From NCBI GenBank assembly GCA_965653225.1, contig CBFGZI010000125.1, positions 1 through 10,733 of the forward strand: 10,733 nucleotides of DNA, given 5' to 3'. A program made the translations under genes and the position numbers. This document shows, one piece after another, positions 1 to 5,519 of the stretch (positions are counted from its first letter, which is position 1; each line of letters starts with the position of its first letter). The notes beneath the pieces were generated by a model. It had not been told where the DNA came from. It did no database searches and was given only the letters and a program-made list of their open reading frames with translations. Source of the stretch: JALZDI01 sp965653225 (GTDB lineage Bacteria; Actinomycetota; Actinomycetes; Propionibacteriales; Nocardioidaceae).

Positions 1-1
1 C

Positions 2-70
2 TCCGTACGCGCGCTGGTCGCGCAGGCGCTGGCGAGGGTGCGGCCAGTCCGGCGCAGAGTCCGGCGCTGA
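2..70 (+). CDS. possible 3' end of an unidentified plus-strand gene
   Basis: One plus-strand frame is open from the left edge and ends at a TGA at 68-70. It would encode about 22 residues (ending in an Ala/Val/Arg-rich, helix-like tail). It would converge on the metallopeptidase gene. No family can be recognised from so little sequence. The other two plus frames are also open here because the DNA is very GC-rich, so this could be non-coding. No ATG or GTG is present on the minus strand in 1-139, so no minus-strand gene starts in this edge. Confidence 0.25.
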   Translation, partial: SVRALVAQALARVRPVRRRVRR

Positions 71-105
71 GTCCGGCGCTGAGTCCGGCGCAGAGTCCGG
101 TCCGC
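46..105. repeat. 12-bp tandem repeat, four copies plus a degenerate fifth
   Basis: The unit AGTCCGGCGC(A/T)G is repeated head to tail at 46-57, 58-69, 70-81 and 82-93, followed by a partial copy at 94-105. The second and third copies carry T where the first and fourth carry A. The unit length is a multiple of three, so it would be silent to the frame if it lay inside a coding region. It sits between the possible end of a left-hand gene and the 3' end of the metallopeptidase gene. It is probably a slippage-type simple repeat. Confidence 0.85.
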
Positions 106-139
106 AGACCGTTCCGAGACCCGGCCGCGGCCGAGACGC

Positions 140-712
140 TCAGCCGACCTCGTCGACCTCGTCCACCTCGTCGGCGCCGACACCGGACGCGGCCGCGACG
201 CCTTCGAGATAGCCCCGCGCCCGCTCCAGCCGGGGGTAGGTCTCGAGCAGGGCCCAGAACCGCTTGCCGTGGCCGGGCTCGATCAGGTGCGCCAGCTCGT
301 GCAGCAGCACGTAGTCGATCACCCACTCGGGCATGCCCTGCAGCCGCGAGGACAGCCGGATGGTGCGGTCGACCGGGGTGCACGAACCCCACCGGGAGCG
401 CTGGTTGTCGACCCAGCGCACCGACGCCGGCACGGCGGCGCCGCCGAGGTAGCGCTTGGACAGCTCGACGGCACGGCGTTCGAGCGAGGTGTGGCTCGGG
501 CGGCGGCGGCGCTCCTGGCGTTCGAGCCGCTCGACCATGGCGGCGACCCAGTGCTTCTCCTCCGCGCGCGTCATGCGCGCCGGGATCAGCACGATGATGC
601 GGTCGTCCTCGCGGTAGGCCGCGACGGTGCGGCGCCGGCGCCCGCTGCGGCGCACCTCGACCTCCGGGGTCGGTGCGGGGCGGCGCAGGGGGTCAGAGCG
701 GGCCACGGGCAC
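140..712 (-). CDS. YgjP-like M48-type zinc metallopeptidase (DUF45)
   Basis: This is a predicted cytosolic zinc-dependent peptidase of the YgjP/DUF45 (WLM/SprT-like) group; its substrate is unknown. Counting from the GTG at 712 the protein has 190 residues. The active site is HELAH at residues 138-142 (H138 and H142 as ligands, E139 as catalytic base), with H148 in GHGKRFW as the likely third zinc ligand. The family's WGSC signature is at 108-111. The N-terminal part has the usual basic strand region, and there is no signal peptide. The tail ends in an acidic DEV triplet repeated three times, matching a 9-bp DNA repeat. The frame stays open to a GTG at 772, which has no ribosome-binding site. 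The GTG at 712 has GGAG six bases upstream, so I prefer it. The gene lies downstream of the crotonase-like gene on the same strand, but about 355 bp away, so it probably has its own promoter. Confidence 0.9.
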   Translation of the reverse strand: MPVARSDPLRRPAPTPEVEVRRSGRRRRTVAAYREDDRIIVLIPARMTRAEEKHWVAAMVERLERQERRRRPSHTSLERRAVELSKRYLGGAAVPASVRWVDNQRSRWGSCTPVDRTIRLSSRLQGMPEWVIDYVLLHELAHLIEPGHGKRFWALLETYPRLERARGYLEGVAAASGVGADEVDEVDEVG

Positions 713-1067
713 AAGGTACTCCGCCGCACTGCCTTGTGGGCCAGAAAAAACTTCCGAGAAGTTCTCGTCCACAGGCGGTGGACGAGGAGTCCGCAGGTCA
801 GCGGCCTGTCCGGATCGACGCCCGATGGAAATCCACAGCCGCCGTCCACGGGTAACCGAGCCGCTTCCACAGTCCTTTCCCCCGGTTCCCCAACCTGTCC
901 CCAGGGTTATCCACAGGGGTGGACAGCACCGCGTTGACGCGGGGGTAGGCGACGCCTAGCGTCGACTCCCGATGAGGCCCCCGCAACCCGCGGGAGGACG
1001 TCCGCAAGGGGAAGGCGGGCGACTGACCGGGGTGGCGGGGGTCTCGCACGTCCGCCTCCGGGTCTGC
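713..1067. other. long intergenic region with clustered TCCAC (DnaA-box-like) cores
   Basis: No convincing gene lies here; the open frames are shadows without ribosome-binding sites. The left half is rich in the core TCCAC or its complement: 768-773, 778-782 (reverse), 832-837, 844-848, 866-871, 910-915 and 919-923 (reverse). One copy, TTATCCACA at 907-915, is a perfect consensus DnaA box. TCGTCCACA at 765-773 differs by one base from the actinobacterial form TTGTCCACA. Two opposed cores make a perfect 9-bp inverted repeat (CTCGTCCAC / GTGGACGAG, 764-772 and 778-786). A second small palindrome, AACTTC-CGA-GAAGTT, lies at 749-763. These elements sit just upstream of the metallopeptidase start and may include its promoter, though I cannot pick out -35 and -10 boxes. 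The right half (about 930-1067) shows nothing clear. Confidence 0.5.
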
Positions 1068-1862
1068 TCAGCGGCCGGTGAACTCCGGGCGGCGCTTCTC
1101 CCGAGCCGCGGCCAGCCCCTCCTGCAGGTCCGCGGTGGCCAGCGTGACCGGCTGCGCCAGCCCCTCCCACTGCAATGCCGCCTCGAAGGTGGCGTGGCCG
1201 CCCTGGCGGAGCGCGGTGGTGGTGTAGCGGGTCGGCACGGGCGCGGCCGCGGCGATCTGGGCGGCGATCTCGGTGGCGGCCTCCAGGAAGCCGTCCTGGG
1301 GCAGCACGCGGTTGACCAGCCCGGCCTCGCGGGCCTCCTCGCCCTGCACGATCCGGCCGGTGAGCAGCAGCTCGCGGGCGGTGGCCAGCCCGGCGACCTC
1401 GGGCAGCAGCCAGGTGGCGGCCATGCCGGGATGCATGCCCAGAGAGGTGAACGGCGCACCGAGCTTGGCGTGCGGCGCGGCGTAGCGCAGGTCGCAGGCC
1501 AGCGCCAGGCACAGTCCCGCGCCGATGGCGGCGCCGTTGACCGCCGCCACGGTCGGGATCTCCAGGTCGCGGATGGACAGCCAGTCGCGGTAGAAGCGGA
1601 TCATCCGGCTGCGCAGGTGGTCCACGGACGCGTCGGGCTCGCTGCCGATCCAGCTGGTGTCGCCGCCGGAGCAGAACCCGCGGCCGGCGCCGGTCACCAC
1701 CAGCACGCGGGCGTCGGCGTCGTCGCGCAGCTCGCGCATCAGCCGCGCCCAGGAGTCGGTCATCGCGTCCGACATCGCGTTGCGCTTGGCCGGGTTGTCG
1801 AGCGTGACGACCACCACGCCGTCGTCGCGTCGCTGCACGGACAGGTCGGCGTACTCGCCCAC
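1068..1862 (-). CDS. enoyl-CoA hydratase/isomerase (crotonase) superfamily protein, atypical active site
   Basis: A cytosolic crotonase-fold protein of 264 residues, the usual family length, predicted to act on an acyl-CoA thioester. The two oxyanion-hole segments are present: CSGGD at 64-68 and NGAAIGAG at 109-116. The conserved ACD and LTG positions follow at about 122-124 and 167-169. The two catalytic glutamates of classical enoyl-CoA hydratase (rat E144 and E164) align by eye to C118 and F138, so ordinary hydration is unlikely. Isomerase, hydrolase, decarboxylase or another crotonase reaction is more plausible, and the substrate cannot be named. I chose the GTG at 1862 because GGAGGAG lies six bases upstream and the family normally begins here. 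An in-frame ATG at 1916 would add 18 residues from an AT-rich stretch that does not look coding. The gene is divergent from the DUF5679 gene. Confidence 0.85.
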   Translation of the reverse strand: MGEYADLSVQRRDDGVVVVTLDNPAKRNAMSDAMTDSWARLMRELRDDADARVLVVTGAGRGFCSGGDTSWIGSEPDASVDHLRSRMIRFYRDWLSIRDLEIPTVAAVNGAAIGAGLCLALACDLRYAAPHAKLGAPFTSLGMHPGMAATWLLPEVAGLATARELLLTGRIVQGEEAREAGLVNRVLPQDGFLEAATEIAAQIAAAAPVPTRYTTTALRQGGHATFEAALQWEGLAQPVTLATADLQEGLAAAREKRRPEFTGR

Positions 1863-1875
1863 GCGCTGCTCCTCC

Positions 1876-1915
1876 AAATCATGATAAATCAGGACATTCA
1901 ACGCATACCACCTCA
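1876..1915 (-). promoter_or_regulatory. AT-rich island upstream of the crotonase-like gene, possible promoter/operator
   Basis: This stretch is clearly richer in A/T than its surroundings. On the plus strand AAATCA occurs twice exactly 10 bp apart (1876-1881 and 1886-1891), so both copies face the same side of the helix. On the minus strand TATCAT at 1886-1881 is a good -10 match and would give a short leader carrying GGAGGAG. No good -35 is visible at the right distance. The element may be a promoter core or a regulator site. Confidence 0.35.
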
Positions 1916-1968
1916 CAGACTGAGCGTGGCAGCGTGGAATAACGCTACGACTCCCGTAGGGTGACGAA

Positions 1969-1996
1969 CTGTCAGGGCAATCCCGCCGCGTACGCT
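1969..1996 (+). promoter_or_regulatory. possible promoter of the DUF5679 gene
   Basis: CTGTCA at 1969-1974 (four of six with TTGACA) and TACGCT at 1991-1996 are separated by 16 bp. The leader to the start at 2120 would be about 115 nt. Both boxes are only moderate matches, and the region also serves the divergent crotonase-like gene. Confidence 0.3.
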
Positions 1997-2119
1997 GCGA
2001 CGGCGCCCCTCGACCGGCGGGTCTTCCCCAGGCTCCCGTCGCGACGACCGGAGACAGATCGAGACCGACTCGGACCCCACCAGCAACCGGGAACCGAAAC
2101 GACTAGCAAGGAGGCCGTC

Positions 2120-2278
2120 ATGGCGGAGACGTACAGCGGCGAGTTCTACTGCGTGAAGTGCAAGGAGAAGCGCGAGGCCAGCGGCGAGGTCAAGGTCAAC
2201 GACAAGGGCACCCGGATGGCCAAGGCCCAGTGCCCCGTATGCGGCACCAACCTCAACCGGATCCTCGGCAAGGCCTGA
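2120..2278 (+). CDS. DUF5679 small zinc-finger protein
   Basis: A 52-residue protein with two Cys-x2-Cys knuckles, C11/C14 and C38/C41, predicted to bind one zinc. The C-terminal half (TRMAKAQCPVCGTNLNRILG, residues 31-50) matches the DUF5679 family as I remember it, which is widespread in actinomycetes and of unknown function. It has a near-ideal Shine-Dalgarno sequence, AAGGAGG at 2108-2114, five bases before the ATG. The longer open frame starting at 1961 lacks such a site. The gene stands alone, with strong GC-rich hairpins downstream. The small, basic, zinc-bound structure suggests a nucleic-acid or ribosome-associated role, but that is inference. Confidence 0.88.
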   Translation: MAETYSGEFYCVKCKEKREASGEVKVNDKGTRMAKAQCPVCGTNLNRILGKA

Positions 2279-2292
2279 TCCCACGACTTCCG

Positions 2293-2358
2293 CCGCGTCA
2301 CCACGACGCGGACGACGCAGCAGCGGCGGCGGAGCACCCACAGGTGGCCGCCGCCGCT
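2293..2358 (+). terminator. tandem GC-rich hairpins after the DUF5679 gene
   Basis: The first hairpin pairs CCGCGTC (2293-2299) with GACGCGG (2305-2311) around a 5-nt loop. The second pairs AGCGGCGGCGG (2322-2332) with CCGCCGCCGCT (2348-2358), and inside it CACC (2335-2338) pairs with GGTG (2343-2346). There is no U-tract, which is common for GC-rich actinomycete terminators. The position right after the stop codon fits termination. Confidence 0.5.
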
Positions 2359-2386
2359 TCGCGTGTGCGGGCCCTCCCCCGCGGCA

Positions 2387-2404
2387 GCCGCTGTGGACAG
2401 CGGC
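2387..2404. promoter_or_regulatory. palindrome upstream of the ThiF-like/ABC1 operon, possible operator
   Basis: GCCGCTGT and ACAGCGGC form perfect 8-bp arms around a central GG. The site ends 55 bp before the ATG of the ThiF-like gene, a typical place for a dimeric regulator to bind. The 2-nt gap is too short for an RNA hairpin loop at full stem length, which favours a DNA-level site. No regulator is identified. Confidence 0.35.
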
Positions 2405-2459
2405 CGTACGGGTCGCCGGGGATCGGGCAGTCTGGCCGCTCCCGAACAGGAGGGCGCCG

Positions 2460-3422
2460 ATGCGACCTGCCGCTAGTCCCGCGATGCGACCCGTGCTGCG
2501 CCCGGGGCTGCGCCTGCTGCGTTCCGCCTCCGGCCAGGCCGTGCTGGTCGAGCACGACCGGGTGTACCCGCTCGACGAGGTGACCGCGGCGCTGCTGGAG
2601 CGCCTCGACGGCACGGTCGACGAGGCACAGCTGCAGGCGGTGCACACGGCCGCCGAGGCACAAGCTGCGTGGTGCCGGCTGAAGGAGGCCGGCGTGGTGG
2701 TCGGCCTGGAGGAGCCCGCCGCTCTCGTACGCGACCTCGACCTGTCCGCCCGGGCCCGCGCCATGCACGAGGCCGGCGCCCTGCTCGCACACGACCCCGC
2801 GGTCGCGGCACAGCGGTGGCGGCGACGCCGCGCTGCCCGCGTGGTGGTGTCCGGCACCGGCGCCGTCGCCGCCTCGTTGCTGCGCCTGTTGGAGGAGGCG
2901 GGCGTCGGCGACGTCCGCGAGGGCGGAACGCCCGGCCGCGCCCACCGTCGCGAGCCGGACCTCACCGTGCTCGCCGACGACCACGAACCGGCCACCGACC
3001 AGGTCGAGCGGCTCATGCGCGCCGGCCTGCCGCACCTGGTCGCCGGGATGCGCGGCGACACGGGCGTGGTCGGGCCGCTGGTGCTGCCTGGCGCCACGCC
3101 GTGCCTGCGCTGCGTCGACCTGACCAGGTGTCAGCACGACCGGGGGTGGGCCGGCGTACGCGAGCAGGTGTCCCGCCCCGAGCGTTCGGTCATGCCGGCG
3201 CCGGCGGCGGTCGTGGTGACCACGGCGATGGCCGCGCTGGCGGCGGCGGAGGTGCTGGCGCACGTCGAGGGTCGGGTCGCGGTCACCACGGGTGCCAGCG
3301 CGACGCTGACGCTGGCGGCACCGGTGCCGAGCCTGCGGCGGTGGCCGGTACAGCCCGCGTGCGGATGTGCCTGGCACACCTTCTCCGCCGCCCAGGCCGC
3401 TCAGGGACAATGGACGGCATGA
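2460..3422 (+). CDS. ThiF/E1-like fold protein (TOMM leader-binding-protein-like), probably non-catalytic
   Basis: A cytosolic protein of 320 residues; its counterpart next to the whiB7-region kinase in M. tuberculosis is Rv3196 by position. Residues 1-115 look like a helical/winged-helix N-terminal domain. From about 125 a Rossmann-like segment begins with VVVSGTGAVAASLL, carrying GTGAVA at 132-137. C215 and C218 (PCLRCVDLTR) with C301 and C303 (ACGCAW) probably hold a zinc ion, as in E1-like proteins. The acidic D-x-D loop and the Arg-Gln segment that E1/ThiF enzymes use to adenylate a substrate are not visible, so it may bind rather than activate. No YcaO or precursor peptide is near, so a role in peptide modification is unsupported. 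AGGAGG lies six bases before the ATG. The TGA overlaps the next start as ATGA, implying translational coupling with the kinase. Confidence 0.82.
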   Translation: MRPAASPAMRPVLRPGLRLLRSASGQAVLVEHDRVYPLDEVTAALLERLDGTVDEAQLQAVHTAAEAQAAWCRLKEAGVVVGLEEPAALVRDLDLSARARAMHEAGALLAHDPAVAAQRWRRRRAARVVVSGTGAVAASLLRLLEEAGVGDVREGGTPGRAHRREPDLTVLADDHEPATDQVERLMRAGLPHLVAGMRGDTGVVGPLVLPGATPCLRCVDLTRCQHDRGWAGVREQVSRPERSVMPAPAAVVVTTAMAALAAAEVLAHVEGRVAVTTGASATLTLAAPVPSLRRWPVQPACGCAWHTFSAAQAAQGQWTA

Positions 3423-4741
3423 CTGAGCTCCCCCGCCGGGCGGCGGCCCGTACCGCACGCCTGGCCTCGCTCCCGCTCGGCTTCGCGGGCCGCGCCACCG
3501 TCGGGCTCGGCCGCCGCATCGGCGGCGCGCCGGCCGACGCGGTCATCACCGAGATGCAGCAGCGCACCGCCGAGCAGATGTTCCGCGTGCTCGGCGAGCT
3601 CACGGGCGGGGCGATGAAGTTCGGCCAGGCGCTGTCGATCTTCGAGTCCGCGCTGCCGGAGGAGATCGCCGCACCGTACCGCGAGCAGCTCACCCAGCTG
3701 CAGGACGCCGCACCGCCGATGGCGCCCAGCACCGTGCACGAGGTGATGGCCCGCGAGCTCGGCGGCGGCTGGCGCCGCAAGTTCGAGTCGTTCGACGACT
3801 CCCCCGCGGCCTCGGCCTCGATCGGGCAGGTGCACCGCGCGGTGTGGCACGACGGCCGCGAGGTCGCGGTCAAGGTGCAGTACCCCGGTGCCGCCGAGGC
3901 GCTGCAGTCCGACCTGCGCCAGGTCGGCCGGGCCGCCCGTATGTTCGCCGGCTGGGTGCCCGGCCTCGACATCAAGCCGCTGGTCGAGGAGCTGCAGGCG
4001 CGCGTCAACGAGGAGGTCGACTACCGGCTCGAGGCCGACGCGCAGAGCGGCTTCCACGAGGCGTTCGCCGACGACCCCGAGTACGTGGTGCCGGCGGTCG
4101 TCGCGCACAGCGACAAGGTGCTGGTCAGCGAGTGGCTCGACAGCCGGTCCTCGCTGGCCCGGCTCATCGCCGACGGGACCCAGGCCGAGCGCGACCACTA
4201 CGGCGAGCTGTACGCCCGGTTCCTGTTCTCCGGGCCCGCGCGGGCCGGCTTGCTGCACACCGACCCCCACCCGGGCAACTACCGCATCCTTCCCGACGAC
4301 CGGCTCGGCGTCGTCGACTACGGCGCGGTGCTGCGGGTGCCGGGCGGCCTGCCGCGCGCGATCGGCCGCGTGCTCGGCATCGCGGTGCAGGGCGACTACG
4401 ACGCGGTCGAGGCCGGCCTGCGGGCCGAGGGGTTCATCAAGCCGAACATCTCCATCGACCCCAAAGCCCTGCGCGACTACGTCGAGCCGTTCGTGGAGCC
4501 CGCCCGCAGCGAGACCTTCCGGTTCACCCGCGCGGGCATGCGCGAGCAGTTCGCCCGGGTCAACGACCCGCGCCGGCCCGGCTACACCACGACGCTGAAG
4601 ATCAACCTGCCGCCGGAGTACCTGATGATCCACCGGGTGTGGCTGGGCGGCATGGGCGTGCTGTCGCAGCTCGGCGCCAAGGCGCACTTCCGCGCGCTGC
4701 TGCAGGAGTGGCTGCCGGGGTTCGCCGAGACCGCGGGCTGA
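3419..4741 (+). CDS. ABC1/UbiB (AarF)-family atypical kinase
   Basis: A 440-residue protein with all the ABC1 hallmarks: KxGQ (K67-Q70), the alanine-rich nucleotide loop ASASIGQVH (131-139), the lysine of VAVKVQYPG (K152), the ExD motif (E199, D201), the catalytic loop HTDPHPGN (280-287), and DYG (300-302) in place of DFG. No membrane segment is evident in the C-terminus, so it may be soluble or peripheral. Family members are ATPases linked to quinone or lipid biology. The M. tuberculosis gene in this position (Rv3197) has been reported to affect macrolide tolerance, but I infer function here only from position and family. The ATG at 3419 overlaps the ThiF-like stop (ATGA); an in-frame ATG at 3410 is also possible. 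The end of the gene carries a 13-bp direct duplication spanning the stop codon. The product is predicted to work with the ThiF-like protein. Confidence 0.93.
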   Translation: MTELPRRAAARTARLASLPLGFAGRATVGLGRRIGGAPADAVITEMQQRTAEQMFRVLGELTGGAMKFGQALSIFESALPEEIAAPYREQLTQLQDAAPPMAPSTVHEVMARELGGGWRRKFESFDDSPAASASIGQVHRAVWHDGREVAVKVQYPGAAEALQSDLRQVGRAARMFAGWVPGLDIKPLVEELQARVNEEVDYRLEADAQSGFHEAFADDPEYVVPAVVAHSDKVLVSEWLDSRSSLARLIADGTQAERDHYGELYARFLFSGPARAGLLHTDPHPGNYRILPDDRLGVVDYGAVLRVPGGLPRAIGRVLGIAVQGDYDAVEAGLRAEGFIKPNISIDPKALRDYVEPFVEPARSETFRFTRAGMREQFARVNDPRRPGYTTTLKINLPPEYLMIHRVWLGGMGVLSQLGAKAHFRALLQEWLPGFAETAG

Positions 4742-4761
4742 GCAGACCGGCTGAGCAGACC
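4736..4761 (+). repeat. 13-bp direct repeat spanning the kinase stop codon
   Basis: GGCTGAGCAGACC occurs twice back to back (4736-4748, 4749-4761). The kinase TGA (4739-4741) lies in the first copy. It looks like a recent tandem duplication. Confidence 0.85.
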
Positions 4762-4824
4762 GCTGGAATTACGGAGCGGCGTCGGGCCGCAGCCTGCGCG
4801 CCACACGCCATGTATCCGGGTCTG

Positions 4825-4866
4825 GTGGACGCTTCCCCAGGGGTATGAGCCGTGGGCAGCGTCCAC
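4825..4866. terminator. inverted repeat between convergent genes, possible bidirectional terminator
   Basis: GTGGACGCT (4825-4833) and AGCGTCCAC (4858-4866) form perfect 9-bp arms with a 24-nt loop. It lies between the ends of the kinase gene and the zinc-ribbon gene, which converge. There is no U-tract on either strand, so termination is only suggested by position. Confidence 0.35.
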
Positions 4867-4917
4867 GAGCCATGTCACCGGGGCTGGCGGGCGGAGCCGC
4901 CGGCGCGCCGCGCGCGC

Positions 4918-5082
4918 TCACCACCAGTCGCTGTCGAGCTTGCCCTCGATGCTGCGCAGGTTCTCCCGTGAGCACCGGTCGCAGAACACCCGCTGCTGGC
5001 CGTTCTCGAACGAGGTCACCCAGGTCAGCGGCGCCGTGTCGCCCTCGACCTGCGTACCGCAGAAGCTACAGGTGATGGCCAT
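4918..5082 (-). CDS. 54-residue zinc-ribbon protein
   Basis: This small protein has C5-x2-C8 near the start (MAITCSFCG) and C34-x2-C37 in the middle (FCDRCSREN), a classic four-cysteine zinc ribbon. It ends in an acidic SDWW tail. I recall similar short proteins with two CxxC pairs and a WW-type end in other actinomycetes, but no function is known to me. Codon third positions are mostly G or C. The ribosome-binding site is weak (AGGA four bases before the ATG). It lies downstream of the basic small protein on the same strand, separated by two large hairpins, one of which ends about 29 nt before this start. Confidence 0.8.
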   Translation of the reverse strand: MAITCSFCGTQVEGDTAPLTWVTSFENGQQRVFCDRCSRENLRSIEGKLDSDWW

Positions 5083-5111
5083 GGGTCCTGTCTACCCCAC
5101 GGCGCCCGGGT

Positions 5112-5165
5112 CGATTCGTCTGCGACCGGCCGGAGCCGAACACCCGAGCTATCGCAGACGAATCG
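5112..5165. repeat. perfect 14-bp inverted repeat with 26-nt loop
   Basis: CGATTCGTCTGCGA (5112-5125) and TCGCAGACGAATCG (5152-5165) are exact reverse complements. It lies between the two small minus-strand genes, ending 29 nt upstream of the zinc-ribbon start. It has no U-tract. It could be a 5'-UTR hairpin of the zinc-ribbon mRNA, a regulator site, or a dispersed repeat; I cannot tell which. Confidence 0.9.
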
Positions 5166-5179
5166 GATCCTGCAGAAAG

Positions 5180-5221
5180 GGACGTGGCCCGGGACTCTCT
5201 TCCAGATCCCGGGCCACGTCC
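5180..5221 (-). terminator. strong hairpin terminator after the small basic protein gene
   Basis: GGACGTGGCCCGGGA (5180-5194) and TCCCGGGCCACGTCC (5207-5221) form a perfect 15-bp stem with a 12-nt loop. On the minus strand it begins 14 nt after the stop of the basic small-protein gene and is followed by CTTTC, a poor U-tract. The position and stability fit a terminator for the whiB7/small-protein transcript. Confidence 0.6.
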
Positions 5222-5235
5222 GTGTCTCGCCGCGC

Positions 5236-5400
5236 CTAGATCGCGCGGGCGAGGAGGAGGCGCGCCTGCAGCGCCTTGCGCTCTGCGTCCTTCGACGCCC
5301 TCTGAGCGCGGGCCAGCAGGGCCGCACGCCGCTGTTCGCGCGCCTCCTGAAGGCGCGCGCTGATATGCGCACGCGCCAGGTCCTCATGGATGAGACTCAT
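5236..5400 (-). CDS. 54-residue basic helical protein downstream of whiB7
   Basis: The product is rich in Ala, Arg and Leu and has no Gly, Pro or Cys, so it is predicted to be one long amphipathic helix or a coiled coil. It has ten Arg and two Lys against six acidic residues and is therefore basic. It starts MSLIHEDLARAH and ends in LLLARAI. The ATG at 5400 has AGGAG seven bases upstream; an upstream in-frame ATG at 5439 does not. It lies 119 bp downstream of whiB7 on the same strand with no obvious terminator between, so co-transcription is possible. Function is unknown. Binding to nucleic acid or ribosomes is a guess from charge alone. Confidence 0.72.
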   Translation of the reverse strand: MSLIHEDLARAHISARLQEAREQRRAALLARAQRASKDAERKALQARLLLARAI

Positions 5401-5519
5401 GTCCTTGCTCCTGTTCAGAAAAGTCAGTGGTCGCTTCATCGGTTCGGATCAGCTTTCGGTGCGGGTACCGGACGAGGGACTCGTACGGCAGTGGCAGTCG
5501 CGGGCCTGGCTGGTTGCCA

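Noticed and set aside
46..105. Tandem repeat as a CRISPR array
   Set aside because: Units are 12 bp with no spacers between them.
749..925. DnaA-box cluster as the chromosomal or a plasmid origin
   Set aside because: No dnaA, dnaN, rep or par genes, no AT-rich unwinding region, and only one perfect box; kept only as a possible DnaA-binding cluster.
798..1049. Minus-strand 83-codon open frame in the intergenic gap
   Set aside because: No ribosome-binding site, and its sequence follows the TCCAC-repeat region; a non-coding explanation is simpler.
972..1964. Plus-strand open frame (330 residues) opposite the crotonase-like gene
   Set aside because: Gly/Gln/His-rich translation without domains; antisense to a gene with recognisable oxyanion-hole motifs.
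2120..3422. DUF5679 peptide plus ThiF-like protein as a TOMM/RiPP biosynthetic locus
   Set aside because: The small protein is a conserved-looking zinc finger, not a precursor with a core region, and no YcaO or modifying enzyme is present.
1913..3458. Long minus-strand frames across the DUF5679 and ThiF-like genes
   Set aside because: Low-complexity Arg/Ser/Pro composition, no domains, no ribosome-binding site; the plus-strand genes explain the region.
3401..4687. Long minus-strand open frame (428 residues) opposite the kinase gene
   Set aside because: It is antisense to a clear ABC1 kinase with all motifs; its His/Arg/Val-rich composition is typical of GC-rich shadow frames.
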